Shown: positions 7,778 through 17,786, counted from the first letter of the stretch. The stretch: DNA of 31,339 nucleotides from DATAEK01 sp036258055 (GCA_036258055.1 DATAEK010000114.1:1-31339), one strand, 5' to 3'. Notes: generated by a model not told the origin, from the letters alone. Numbers and translations: made by a program.

Positions 7778-10162
7778 CTACTTCCCTGTCCACCTCACGC
7801 GCACTCCCACGCTCACGAGACGTGGAGATCCAACCGTGGTCGGAAGTGTTCCGACGAAGTACTCCTCATCGAAGAGATTCTGCGCGCTGACGAAAGCGTC
7901 GAAGGTCCGGCCGAATGAGCGTGACACGGTGAATCCGAGCAGCGCGTATCCCGGCAACCCCGGTTTCGTCTGACCCGGCACCACTCGCTCGTTGAGGTCA
8001 TCGTCGAACTGCCGGCCGGTGGCCTCGAATCCGACGGCGAGGTTCACGTAGCGCGGGTTCGTGTAGGCAAGCTGCATCGATCCCCGGTGTCTCGGCACCT
8101 GGGGCAGATACTTGCCAACGAGCGCGGGGTTCGCGGCGAACTCGGCGACGCGCGCGGAATTGAACATGTACGCGCCCGAGAGCCGCCAGGAGGTGCCGAG
8201 CCGGTAGTCGACGTCGGTCTGCAGACCGCGAATGCGGGTCCGCCCGAGATTCTGCCGCTGCTGGGTGACGTTGGCGCCGGCGGTCGCAATGGTGACGTTC
8301 GAGACGGGATCGCGCACGCGGTTTCCAAACCACGTCGTGCGCCACGCGAGGTTCGATCCCGGCGTGATCCGGATACCCGCCTCGCCGCCGACCAGCCGCT
8401 CGGGGCCGAGTTGATCGTTGGCGAGCGTCAGCACCGTGCCCACACGGAACTGCCGGTACAGCTCGTTGAGCGTGGGGGCGCGGAAACCCCACCCGAGATC
8501 TCCCCACACACCGAGCCAGCTCGCAATCTGATACCGCGCCGCGGCACGGGGGCTGACGACGGTGTCGTCGCGATCCGGGAGAGTTGGTTTGTTGTTGGCG
8601 GTTGGCGTGCCGCTGGGGTAGTTCACTTCGAGGTTGTGCGCGTCGTAGTTCCGCCAGCCGTCGACGCGAGCGCTGATCGTCAGCGTCAGGTTCGTGGTGG
8701 GGGTGATGACGTCCTGCGCGAACGCGCCGAGGCTGCGCTGCGTGCCGCCGGAGATGCGCTTCAGCGTGACCTGAGTCCCGGTCTGGGCGTCGAGCCCGTC
8801 CTCGCGGCTGTCGCCGTCCACCCAGCGCCAGTCCGCGCCGGCGGTGACGAGCTGATGCGAGGCGAACGCGCGTGACCATTGAGCACCCGCGCCCGCCGAG
8901 CTCACGGGTACGGTCTGGTTCAGCGTCATCCTCCCGAGGCTGCGTGGAGGCGTGGCGGCCGGCACGGCGAGAAAGTTGCTGTGCAGACGCGTGTCGTCGG
9001 TGAACGCGTTGACCTGGAGCAGGCTGTCCCCCGGCAGTTGAACGCGAACACCGCCGCTCGCGGATGTCCACCTCGTGTCGTTCGCTTCCTCCGTCCCGTC
9101 AATCGTGCTGACCTTGCCGTTGTCACGGTTCTCGCGGAAGTAGCCGCCGCGAACGAACGCCTGCACGCGCGCGGTCGGATCGTACTGCAGCTTCAGGTTT
9201 ACGTTCGTGAAGTCGACCGCCGCGCGAGTGTCCACCCGTCCGCGCTCGCTCTCGACCACAGGCATGTATCCGTCGGTGCTGAAGGCGCTGACGTCCGCGA
9301 TTACACGCACGGGCCCCCACACGTCGCTGCCGACCGCGTCGATCTTCGGGCTGTTCCTGGTCCCGTACTGCGAGCGCAGCTCGATCGTGCGGCGCGTCGC
9401 TGGAGCGGTCACGATGTTGATCACCCCGCCCATGGCGTAATTGCCGTACAGGCTCGAGGTCGTGCCCTCGACCGCCTCGATGCGCTCGATCGCTTCGAGC
9501 GGTACGCGCGTCCAGTACACCCAGCCGCCGAACGGATCGTTGAACGGGATCCCGTCGAGAAGGACCAGCGTGCGGCTGACGCCGCTCGGCCCGATCCCGC
9601 GGAGCGACACACCCTGCGTCGTCGGATGCGACGCGAGGCTGCTCGTCCTTCGAAACAGGCTGAACGTCGGCACCTGTCTCAGGACATCGTCGGCCACCAC
9701 GGCCGGCGACTGTCGGATCGTTTCGCGCCCGAGCACGGTCACGCTGGCGGGGATGTCACCCGTGCGCTGCTCGACGCGGGAGGCGGTGACCGTCACCGTT
9801 TCCGCGAGCGTCGCGGGCGCGAGGACGATCTCGACCGACGGCGCCGCGCTTCCCGACTGAAACCGTTGACGCGTCTCCGCGAAGCCGTCCGCACGCACCA
9901 CGACGAGGAGGTCGCCCGTGGCGGAGAGCGGCACCGTGAATCGGCCATCGGCGCCGCTCGTCGTGCGGGTCTCGAAGCCCGTCCCGGTGCGAATCACGAT
10001 CGAAGCGCCCGCGACCGGGAGTCCCGACGCGTCCCGAACGATGCCGGTCACCGTCGTGTGTGCCGCGCCGTCTGACTGTTGCGTCGACTCAGCAGGGGAC
10101 GCGCAGTTGGTGACCGGATCCGCGATCGAACACACGAGCAAGATGAGGACCGGTGCAATCAT
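7778..10162 (-). CDS. TonB-dependent receptor with carboxypeptidase-regulatory-like domain
   Basis: This outer-membrane receptor has 794 residues when started at the ATG whose product begins MIAPVLILLVCSIADPVTNC, a signal sequence. The frame is open for another 94 codons upstream, but that extension lacks a signal peptide and looks spurious. Domains in order: carboxypeptidase-regulatory-like beta sandwich (about 35-105; TGIVRDASGLPVAGASI, GADGRFTVPL); TonB plug (about 120-250; TVTASRVEQ, GVSLRGIGPSG, VLLDGIPFNDPFGG, EGTTSSLYGNYAMGGVINI); and a 22-stranded barrel to the end, with the C-terminal signature NLFDEEYFVGTLP, then a closing strand. The plug and barrel style resembles siderophore or cobalamin receptors more than Oar proteins; the substrate is unknown. 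It is divergent from the receptor at 10554 and shares a 390-bp upstream region with it. Confidence 0.9.
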   Translation of the reverse strand: MIAPVLILLVCSIADPVTNCASPAESTQQSDGAAHTTVTGIVRDASGLPVAGASIVIRTGTGFETRTTSGADGRFTVPLSATGDLLVVVRADGFAETRQRFQSGSAAPSVEIVLAPATLAETVTVTASRVEQRTGDIPASVTVLGRETIRQSPAVVADDVLRQVPTFSLFRRTSSLASHPTTQGVSLRGIGPSGVSRTLVLLDGIPFNDPFGGWVYWTRVPLEAIERIEAVEGTTSSLYGNYAMGGVINIVTAPATRRTIELRSQYGTRNSPKIDAVGSDVWGPVRVIADVSAFSTDGYMPVVESERGRVDTRAAVDFTNVNLKLQYDPTARVQAFVRGGYFRENRDNGKVSTIDGTEEANDTRWTSASGGVRVQLPGDSLLQVNAFTDDTRLHSNFLAVPAATPPRSLGRMTLNQTVPVSSAGAGAQWSRAFASHQLVTAGADWRWVDGDSREDGLDAQTGTQVTLKRISGGTQRSLGAFAQDVITPTTNLTLTISARVDGWRNYDAHNLEVNYPSGTPTANNKPTLPDRDDTVVSPRAAARYQIASWLGVWGDLGWGFRAPTLNELYRQFRVGTVLTLANDQLGPERLVGGEAGIRITPGSNLAWRTTWFGNRVRDPVSNVTIATAGANVTQQRQNLGRTRIRGLQTDVDYRLGTSWRLSGAYMFNSARVAEFAANPALVGKYLPQVPRHRGSMQLAYTNPRYVNLAVGFEATGRQFDDDLNERVVPGQTKPGLPGYALLGFTVSRSFGRTFDAFVSAQNLFDEEYFVGTLPTTVGSPRLVSVGVRVRWTGK

Positions 10163-10553
10163 CAAGCGGTCTGCATGTAAGTTCAGCCGGTATAATACCG
10201 CTCTCAGCGTCGTGTCCTTCCCACTTGCGGACACTTCGGACAGCGGTACCAGTTGACCCAGAACGTCGTCCGTTGTGCGTGTGTCATCCCCGATACGCGC
10301 CCAAACGTGATGAGAGTCATCCACGATTACGACGTCCGGTCGCTTAGATCGCGCATCCGGACACTTGGATTGGTCGTTTGGGCTCGTCCCACTTTCTAAC
10401 GAGCGGTCACTGACGAACGACGTTCGTACCAACAGGCACACCATTCGTCCCCAGTCTTAACGCGCTTTAACGCGGCACAATCGGTGCTTGGTCTGCTGCG
10501 ACTCTCCAATTGTCAACTGGACCCACTGGCTTGTTTCGAAGGAGGCAGCCGCA
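10163..10553. promoter_or_regulatory. Shared upstream region of two divergent TonB receptors
   Basis: No credible gene is seen in these 390 bp. Candidate elements are an inverted repeat CGGTA-TAA-TACCG at 10188-10200 carrying TATTAT on the minus strand about 30 bases before the minus-strand start (possible -10); two copies of CGGACACTT (10228-10236 and 10358-10366); and a direct repeat TTAACGCG at 10457-10464 and 10467-10474, one helical turn apart, upstream of the plus-strand receptor. AAGGAGG at about 10539-10545 is its ribosome-binding site. No cobalamin riboswitch box was recognised. Confidence 0.4.
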
Positions 10554-13469
10554 ATGAAACGTTTCTTCCTCGCAGCGGCGTTGATGCTGATCACGGCATC
10601 GGCGGCGTTCGCGCAGCTCGGCGGCGGGACGCTGTCGGGCACCGTTACCGACGAGCAGGGCGGCATCCTGCCGGGCGTCACGGTGAACCTCACCGGTAGC
10701 GACCGCTCGGTCAGCACCGTGTCCGATGAAGGCGGCAAGTTCCGATTTCTCAACCTGGCGCCCGGAGAATACAAGGTTGCGCTGACGCTGCAGGGCTTTA
10801 CGACCGCCGTCCGCGACAACATCGTCGTCCGCGTCGGCGCGACGACCGATCTGCCGGCCGTACAGATGAAGGTGGCGACCGTCGAAGAGACGGTCACCGT
10901 CAGCGGCGCGTCGCCGATCGTCGACACCAAGGCGACCGGGACGTCCACCAACTTCACGGCCGACGAGCTTCAGAAGATCCCGACGTCGCGCGATCCGTTC
11001 GCGCTGATGCGCAGCGTCCCGGGCGTGCTCGTCGATCGCGTCAACATCGGCGGCAACGAGACCGGTCAGCAGTCGAACTTCGCGGCCAAGGGCACACGGC
11101 CCCAGGACGCGAGTTGGACGCTCGACGGCGTCGAGGTCACGGACATGGCCGCGACCGGCGCGTCGCCCACCTACTTCAACTACGACAACTTCGAAGAGAT
11201 TCAGGTCTCGACCGCGGGCAACGATATCAAGGCGCGAACCGGCGGGATGGGCCTGAACTTCGTCATCAAGCGGGGCACCAACCAGTTCCGCGGCAGCGTG
11301 CGGGGCTACTTCGACAACCACTCGATGGAATCGTCGAACGTGCCGGACGAGCTGAAAGCGCAGGGCGTCACGCACGAGACCTCCGACCACAACGACCAGA
11401 TCTCGGACTACGGCGGTGAGATCGGCGGCCCGATTTTCAAAGACAAAGCGTGGTTCTACGCGTCGTATTCCATCCAGGACGTGCGCCTCGTGCGGCGCTC
11501 GGGACAGCTGGTCGATCGCACCCAGCTCAAGAACCCGAACGTGAAGGCCAACTGGCAGGCGACGAAGAAGGACAATATCAGCTTCCTTTATCTTGACGGC
11601 TTCAAGATCAAGGACGGGCGCAGCCCGGGTGTCACCGGCATCACCTTCGACGCGCCGACCGCGACCTACCATCAGGACAACGAGTACGAGGACAACCCCT
11701 TCCATGGTCTGTGGAAGATCGCCGACGATCACGTGTTCGGCTCGAATCTCTTCGTGTCGGGCCTGTACGCGTACTACAACACGGGGTTCGTCCTCGATCC
11801 GATTGGCGGACTGGATCAGCAGGCCGGCCGGAACTTCGTGACCGCGCAGTCGTACGGCTCGGTCAACCAGAGCATCAACATCCGGCCGCAGCACGTCGCG
11901 AACATCGACGCCCAGTCGTTCCTCAACGGCTTCGGGGGCGCGCACGATCTGAAGTACGGGTTCGGCTATCGTCGCGTTGAGGCGATCAGCGGCACGCTCT
12001 GGCCGGGCAACATGATCCTCGCCAACGAGCGCGCCAATAACCTGCAGGCGCGGGTGTTCCGTCAGGGATTCGGCGGCAATCGCGCCAACTACCTGAACTT
12101 CTATGTCGGCGACACGATCTCCCACAATCGATTGACGGTCGATCTCGGCCTGCGGTACGACCGTCAGGACGGCGAAGCGCTCCCAAGCACCACGCTGCCA
12201 AATACGGCGTTTCCGGACCTGATCCCTGGTGTCGTGTTCACTGGCTACAAGACACCGTTCACCTGGAACAACTGGTCACCGCGCGCCGGCGTGACCTTCG
12301 CGCTCGACGAGGCGCGGAAGACGATTCTGCGCGCGAGCTACACGCGCTATGCCGGCCAGCTCAACACCGGCACGGTTGGGACGCTCAACCCGAGCTCGAC
12401 GGCGGGGTTCGTGGACTATCGGTGGGTGGATCTGAATAGCGACCACTTCGCCCAGGCCAACGAGGTCCAGCTCAACAACCGCATTCAGGCGGGCGGCGGC
12501 TTCAACCCGGATAACCCGACGGCGGTCACCTCGGCGAACGTACTGGATCCGAATCTGAAAGCGCCGGTGACGAGCGGTTTCGTTGTCGGTCTCGATCGCG
12601 AGGTGATTCCGAACCTCGCTGTCGCCGTGAACTACAGCTACACGCGGACGACGGATCTGTTCGGCAACTTCACCGGGACGATCACGCCGCGCGTCGGCGT
12701 AACGCTCGCGGACTACGCGCCGGGCAGCGGGTTCTCCGGAACGATCCCGCTGGACGGAACCGCTTACAACGTGCCGACGTTCATTCCGAACCAGGCGGCC
12801 GTCGACGCCGGCGGCAACGGCTTCGTAACCACAAACGTGCCCGGCTACTTCACCGATTACAACGGCATCGAGTTCAGCGTGAACAAGCGGCTGTCGAACC
12901 GGTGGATGGGTCGCGTGGGCATCGCCTGGAACAACGCGCGTGAACACTTCGACACGGTGGCCGGGATGTATGACACGAACGGCAATCCTACGCCGACCGT
13001 GACCGAACCGCTCAGGAACGGCGGGCAGTTCGCGCCGCAGAGCGGCGGCAGCGGGTCGGGCACGATCTACATCAACGGCAAGTGGCAGTTCAACGCGAAC
13101 GGGCTCTATCAGGCGAAGTGGGGCATCGACCTCAGCGCCAACGTGTTCGGCCGGCAGGGATATCCGTTCCCGATCGTCCGGACGGGCACCGCGGCAGCAC
13201 TCGGCGCGGACTCGACGCTGACGATCCTGCTCAGCCCGGAGATCGACACGTACCGGTTCCCGAACCTGTGGAACACGGACTTCCGCGTGGCGAAGCAGTT
13301 CCGCCCCGGCGGACGCTCGAACATCCGCCTGATGCTGGACGTGTTCAACGTGTTCAACGCGAATACGGCGCTGGTCCGCGTCAACGACATCACGTCGACG
13401 CGGTTCAACGCGCTGGCGCAGAACCTGAGCCCGAGAATCGCGCGCGTCGGGGCTGTGATCGGCTTCTAA
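10554..13469 (+). CDS. Oar-like TonB-dependent receptor with carboxypeptidase-regulatory-like domain
   Basis: This 971-residue outer-membrane receptor starts at an ATG eight bases after AAGGAGG; the product opens MKRFFLAAALMLITASAAFA, a clean signal peptide. An upstream in-frame start at 10488 would bury that signal. Residues about 25-105 form a carboxypeptidase-regulatory-like domain (LSGTVTDEQGGILPGVTV, FRFLNLAPGEYKV). A plug-like segment follows (about 115-240; ETVTVSGASPIVDTK, SVPGVLVDR, WTLDGVEVTDM, GNDIKARTGGMGLNFVIKRG). The rest is a long barrel ending in NLSPRIARVGAVIGF. This architecture is that of Oar-type receptors, which are multiplied in Acidobacteriota and often linked to uptake of large organic substrates; the ligand is unknown. 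The TAA stop overlaps the first unit of an ATGGGCC heptad repeat, and a strong terminator lies 150 bp downstream. Confidence 0.92.
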   Translation: MKRFFLAAALMLITASAAFAQLGGGTLSGTVTDEQGGILPGVTVNLTGSDRSVSTVSDEGGKFRFLNLAPGEYKVALTLQGFTTAVRDNIVVRVGATTDLPAVQMKVATVEETVTVSGASPIVDTKATGTSTNFTADELQKIPTSRDPFALMRSVPGVLVDRVNIGGNETGQQSNFAAKGTRPQDASWTLDGVEVTDMAATGASPTYFNYDNFEEIQVSTAGNDIKARTGGMGLNFVIKRGTNQFRGSVRGYFDNHSMESSNVPDELKAQGVTHETSDHNDQISDYGGEIGGPIFKDKAWFYASYSIQDVRLVRRSGQLVDRTQLKNPNVKANWQATKKDNISFLYLDGFKIKDGRSPGVTGITFDAPTATYHQDNEYEDNPFHGLWKIADDHVFGSNLFVSGLYAYYNTGFVLDPIGGLDQQAGRNFVTAQSYGSVNQSINIRPQHVANIDAQSFLNGFGGAHDLKYGFGYRRVEAISGTLWPGNMILANERANNLQARVFRQGFGGNRANYLNFYVGDTISHNRLTVDLGLRYDRQDGEALPSTTLPNTAFPDLIPGVVFTGYKTPFTWNNWSPRAGVTFALDEARKTILRASYTRYAGQLNTGTVGTLNPSSTAGFVDYRWVDLNSDHFAQANEVQLNNRIQAGGGFNPDNPTAVTSANVLDPNLKAPVTSGFVVGLDREVIPNLAVAVNYSYTRTTDLFGNFTGTITPRVGVTLADYAPGSGFSGTIPLDGTAYNVPTFIPNQAAVDAGGNGFVTTNVPGYFTDYNGIEFSVNKRLSNRWMGRVGIAWNNAREHFDTVAGMYDTNGNPTPTVTEPLRNGGQFAPQSGGSGSGTIYINGKWQFNANGLYQAKWGIDLSANVFGRQGYPFPIVRTGTAAALGADSTLTILLSPEIDTYRFPNLWNTDFRVAKQFRPGGRSNIRLMLDVFNVFNANTALVRVNDITSTRFNALAQNLSPRIARVGAVIGF

Positions 13470-13524
13470 TGGGAAATGGGCCATGGGACATGGGCCATAG
13501 GAAATGGGCCATGGCAATGGGGGC
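13469..13524 (+). repeat. 7-bp tandem repeat (ATGGGCC type) starting in the stop codon
   Basis: Consecutive units are ATGGGAA, ATGGGCC, ATGGGAC, ATGGGCC, ATAGGAA, ATGGGCC and ATGGCAA. The first unit begins inside the TAA of the receptor gene. A mirror copy on the other strand (13704-13765) begins directly after the stop of the convergent MocR gene, so the two arrays form an inverted pair around the terminator region. Confidence 0.8.
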
Positions 13525-13583
13525 AACTAGCCACGTTCGACCGTCCATCTAGCTTGCCCGGGCTGTTGCCCAACACCTGATCG

Positions 13584-13656
13584 CGCTCAGGGCTCCTGAG
13601 CGACGGTTCGGAACTCGCGCCCGGCGATCAACCACGATCGCCGGGCGTTTTCTTTT
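13584..13656 (+). terminator. Rho-independent terminator with an upstream hairpin
   Basis: The hairpin is an 11-bp perfect stem, GCCCGGCGATC (13619-13629) with GATCGCCGGGC (13636-13646), with a six-base loop, followed by GTTTTCTTTT. This is a textbook plus-strand intrinsic terminator. A second perfect stem, CGCTCAG/CTGAGCG (13584-13602), lies just before it. It ends transcription of the receptor gene 150 bp upstream, or of an unrecognised small RNA in between. Confidence 0.85.
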
Positions 13657-13703
13657 GCGCCGGTCGGTGTAGAAACGGCATCGTTCAGCTAGCAAGTCTC
13701 CGT

Positions 13704-13765
13704 CTTGCCATGGCCCATGGCCCATGTCCCATTCCATCCCCCATGTCCCATGGCCCATGGCCCAT
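13704..13765 (-). repeat. 7-bp tandem repeat (ATGGGCC type), minus-strand copy
   Basis: Read on the minus strand, units of ATGGGCC, ATGGGAC and ATGGGGG follow immediately after the TAA stop of the MocR-type gene. This is the inverted counterpart of 13469-13524. Confidence 0.8.
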
Positions 13766-15247
13766 TTACCCCCGGCGTCGATAGAATCCTCGTAGAACCG
13801 TACTCAGCATCCTCACGCCTTCCTGAATGTCGCGCTCGTTGAGACAGGCATACCCGAACAGTAGACCAGCCTGGCGCGGATGACGCAGGTAGTGTGCGCC
13901 GAGGCCGTAGATGCCGACGCCGACGTCTGCCGCGCGACGGCGGATCTCCTCGAGCTGCGACACGTCGAGACCACGCAGCCATACGACAACGTGTACGCCG
14001 GCGTTGGCGCCGACGACCTCGACACGATCGCCGAGATGCTCCTCCAGCGCCTCGAGCAGGGCCGCGCGGCGCGCGGCATTCCGCGCACGCGACCGCCGCA
14101 AGTAGCGCTCGAAGTGGCCGTCGGTGATGAAGTCCGCCAGGACTTCCTGCTCGAACGTGGGCGTCTGCAGGTCCATCAGGAATTTCACTGCGGCGACGGC
14201 GGGCACCATCGGTTGCGGCACGATGAGGTATCCCAGGCGCAGTGAGGGAAACAGGATCTTCGAGAACGTTCCCGCGTACAGCACGCGGCCCGATCGGTCG
14301 AGGCCCTGGACCGCCTCCACGGGCCGACCCTCGTAGCGATACTCGCTGTCGTAGTCGTCTTCGAGTACGTGTGCGCCGGTTTCCTCCGCCCAGCGGAGGA
14401 GGTCGAGCCGGCGTGCGAGCGGCATCAGCCCGCCGAGCGGGAACTGGTGCGAGGGGGTGACGTAGGCCAGCCGCGACGATCCTCGACGCGGAAGCCGTGC
14501 GACGTCGAGACCGGCATCATCAACGGGCACGGGAAACAGACGCGCCCCTGCGGCCGCAAACACGTTGCGCGCCCCCTGGTAGCAGGGCTCTTCGACCACA
14601 ACGCGATCGCCAGGGTCGAGGAGGAGTCGGGCAACGACATCGAGCGCCTGCTGCGAGCCGTTGATCACGATCACCTGATCTGGAACGGCCACCACGCCGC
14701 GCGCGCGAGTGACGTACTGGGCGATGGCCTCTCGCAGCGGGCCGTAGCCGAGCGCCCGGCCGTAGCGCAGGGTGCGGAGCGTCATGCCACGGGCCCGGCG
14801 CGCGATCACCCGCGACCACGTGTCGGATGGGAAATCGCCGATCGCCGGAATGCCGTACCGGAAGTCGTAGCGCAGCCCCTGCTTGAGCGGCGCGCCCGGT
14901 GCCGGCAGGGGCGCCAGCGCCAGGACGCGACGCGCGTGCGCGGACAATCGCGGCGGCGGCAACGGCACCCGCTCGGCCACCCGCGGACTCCACGGCGCGA
15001 TGGCGGCATCAGGCAACGACTCGGACACGTAGGTTCCGGATCCCACCCGCGCCTGGACGTAACCCTCGTCGAGCAGCTTGTCAAACGCCATCAACACGAC
15101 GTTGCGTGACAGCCCGAGATCGCCGGCGAGGCTCCGCGACGAGGGCAGCCGCGTGCCCGGCGCCAGACGCCCTTCGAGGATGCTTTGCCGCAGCCCGCGA
15201 TAGAGCCGCTGATTCAACGTTCCCCTGCCGCGCAGGCTCACCAGCAC
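13766..15247 (-). CDS. MocR-type transcriptional regulator (GntR helix-turn-helix plus aminotransferase fold)
   Basis: This 493-residue cytoplasmic regulator is of the MocR/PdxR kind. Residues about 8-75 are a GntR winged helix (YRGLRQSILEGRLAPG, LPSSRSLAGDLGLSRN, ARVGSGTYV). The rest is a class I aminotransferase-like domain with INGSQQALDVVARLLLDPGD, LEDDYDSEY and YAGTFSKILFPSLRLGY, where the Lys of SK is the expected PLP Schiff-base residue. I chose the GTG at 15247 because GCGGGAGG lies six bases upstream and the protein then begins like its relatives; the frame is open to 15361. Family members commonly control pyridoxal phosphate synthesis or GABA/taurine metabolism, often from a divergent promoter. 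The only divergent neighbour is a small secreted protein, so the target is unclear. Confidence 0.9.
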   Translation of the reverse strand: MLVSLRGRGTLNQRLYRGLRQSILEGRLAPGTRLPSSRSLAGDLGLSRNVVLMAFDKLLDEGYVQARVGSGTYVSESLPDAAIAPWSPRVAERVPLPPPRLSAHARRVLALAPLPAPGAPLKQGLRYDFRYGIPAIGDFPSDTWSRVIARRARGMTLRTLRYGRALGYGPLREAIAQYVTRARGVVAVPDQVIVINGSQQALDVVARLLLDPGDRVVVEEPCYQGARNVFAAAGARLFPVPVDDAGLDVARLPRRGSSRLAYVTPSHQFPLGGLMPLARRLDLLRWAEETGAHVLEDDYDSEYRYEGRPVEAVQGLDRSGRVLYAGTFSKILFPSLRLGYLIVPQPMVPAVAAVKFLMDLQTPTFEQEVLADFITDGHFERYLRRSRARNAARRAALLEALEEHLGDRVEVVGANAGVHVVVWLRGLDVSQLEEIRRRAADVGVGIYGLGAHYLRHPRQAGLLFGYACLNERDIQEGVRMLSTVLRGFYRRRG

Positions 15248-15262
15248 GACGGCCCTCCCGCA

Positions 15263-15324
15263 AATTGGCTCCACGCAATTCGCATGAATTGGTTCCTTGC
15301 TGGGGCCATTGTGGATCCTAGAAT
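15263..15324 (+). promoter_or_regulatory. Divergent control region: candidate MocR operator and plus-strand promoter
   Basis: AATTGG occurs at 15263-15268 and again at 15287-15292, 24 bases apart, with GCAATTC between them (15275-15281). Paired direct repeats of this sort suit dimeric MocR regulators. Immediately downstream, TTGCTG (15297-15302), a 16-base spacer and TAGAAT (15319-15324) form a plausible sigma-70 promoter for the gene at 15360. The repeats also lie just before the minus-strand start, so they could serve autoregulation. Confidence 0.45.
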
Positions 15325-15359
15325 CCGGCTTCGCAACGCATTGACCACGGAGGGTCGTC

Positions 15360-15860
15360 ATGGATCAGCGGAGTTGGAGGAGATTTGCTATGGCCGTGCT
15401 GGCCGCCGGCACGGCGACCGTAACAGTGGCCGCGCAGGCCGTTCAATCGAACTGCAAGAGCATCCACGCCGATCTCGTCGAGGATCGATCGACGACGGCG
15501 TGTAAGCCCGGGCAGGCGGTCTGTTTCCTGGGAGACGTCGACGGGAACCAGGGCCTGCGCGGAACCACGTATTTCCGCGCGGACAGCTCCGCACCCGGCC
15601 CGAGCACCGGGCTGGCCGGTTTCATCAGCTACAGCGGCCAGTTCGAGTACACCACCGATCGGGGTGTGCTCATCACGCGCGAAACCGGCGTCAGCAACCA
15701 GAGCACCGGCGCGCCCGAGAGCGGCGCGGTCACGGCCTACCAGAAGATCATCGATGCCACCGGCGAGCTGGCTGGCGCGACCGGGCACTTCTTCGTCAGC
15801 GGGTTCAGCAGGAGCGGTCACGTCGTGACGGAGATAACGGGAGAGATTTGCTTTCCGTAG
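15360..15860 (+). CDS. Small secreted protein of unknown function
   Basis: This 166-residue protein starts at an ATG preceded by ACGGAGG at a normal distance. The N-terminus (MDQRSWRRFAMAVLAAGTATVTVAAQA) is a signal peptide with cleavage expected near VAAQA. The mature part has four Cys (SNCKS, TACKP, VCFLG, EICFP) and alternating beta-strand character with GELAGATGHFFVSG near the C-terminus. That pattern recalls small beta-barrel proteins of the allene-oxide-cyclase/dirigent type, but this is only a resemblance. It is divergent from the MocR-type regulator across about 110 bp containing paired AATTGG boxes, so it may be its target. Heptad repeats follow 13 bases after the stop. Confidence 0.75.
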   Translation: MDQRSWRRFAMAVLAAGTATVTVAAQAVQSNCKSIHADLVEDRSTTACKPGQAVCFLGDVDGNQGLRGTTYFRADSSAPGPSTGLAGFISYSGQFEYTTDRGVLITRETGVSNQSTGAPESGAVTAYQKIIDATGELAGATGHFFVSGFSRSGHVVTEITGEICFP

Positions 15861-15873
15861 GCTGACGCGATCC

Positions 15874-15975
15874 GCTGTCCGCTGTCCGCTCGGGAGGAAT
15901 GGGATGGGCGATGGGCAATGCCATCGCCCATGGCCCATGGCCCATCCCATTTGCCATTTGCCATTTGCCATTGAC
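15874..15975. repeat. Composite heptad repeat (GCTGTCC units, then ATGGGCC/TGGCCCA and TTTGCCA units)
   Basis: GCTGTCC is repeated from 15874 to 15894. ATGGGAT/GGGCGATGGGC units then turn into the inverted form (CCATCGCCCATGGCCCATGGCCCAT), followed by three ATTTGCC units. The inverted halves can pair (GCGATGG with CCATCGC). It fills nearly all the space between the secreted-protein stop and the ABC-F start, so any promoter for the ABC-F gene must lie in or before it. Confidence 0.75.
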
Positions 15976-15992
15976 CATCCGACGATAGTCGG

Positions 15993-15995
<3 letters not shown>
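15976..15995 (+). promoter_or_regulatory. Hairpin that pairs with the ABC-F start codon
   Basis: CATCCGAC (15976-15983) and GTCGGATG (15988-15995) form a perfect 8-bp stem around GATA. The ATG start codon at 15993-15995 is the 3' end of the stem. No Shine-Dalgarno sequence is visible upstream. Such a structure would be expected to limit initiation unless it is opened; regulation is an inference. Confidence 0.45.
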
Positions 15996-17630
<1,635 letters not shown>

Positions 17631-17636
17631 AGGGTT

Positions 17637-17786
17637 TCAGCCTTTTGCAGGCCGCTGCTTGGCGTGGGCCGGGCGTTTCTCACCCGTCGATCCAGCCGCC
17701 ACCATTTCACGGATTTTCGCCCGCCGGAGCACCGCGCGCTTGCGGTTGATCTGGAACCGGGACTTGTCGCCATTCTTTTCAGACAT
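17637..17786 (-). CDS. 49-residue basic conserved-looking small protein
   Basis: The product MSEKNGDKSRFQINRKRAVLRRAK continues in a Lys/Arg-rich helix and a basic tail ending AKQRPAKG. The ATG at 17786 is preceded by CGGGAG at a suitable spacing; the longer frame to 17903 runs into the tandem repeat and is rejected. I recall similar short NGDKxRF-RKR proteins in Acidobacteriota, but without a known function. The charge suggests binding to RNA, DNA or the ribosome. It is convergent with the ABC-F gene, with only six bases between the stops. Confidence 0.65.
   Translation of the reverse strand: MSEKNGDKSRFQINRKRAVLRRAKIREMVAAGSTGEKRPAHAKQRPAKG

Noticed and set aside
7764..7784. tRNA T-arm-like string (GGTTCGAATC on the minus strand)
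   Set aside because: The flanking bases do not pair as a T stem and no acceptor or anticodon arm is present.
10163..10444. 94-codon N-terminal extension of the minus-strand TonB receptor
   Set aside because: It has no signal peptide and would bury the evident one at MIAPVLILL; read as an open frame typical of GC-rich DNA.
10467..13526. Two long minus-strand open frames (552 and 416 codons) across the Oar-like receptor
   Set aside because: They are antisense shadows of a well-supported gene, with no recognisable domain.
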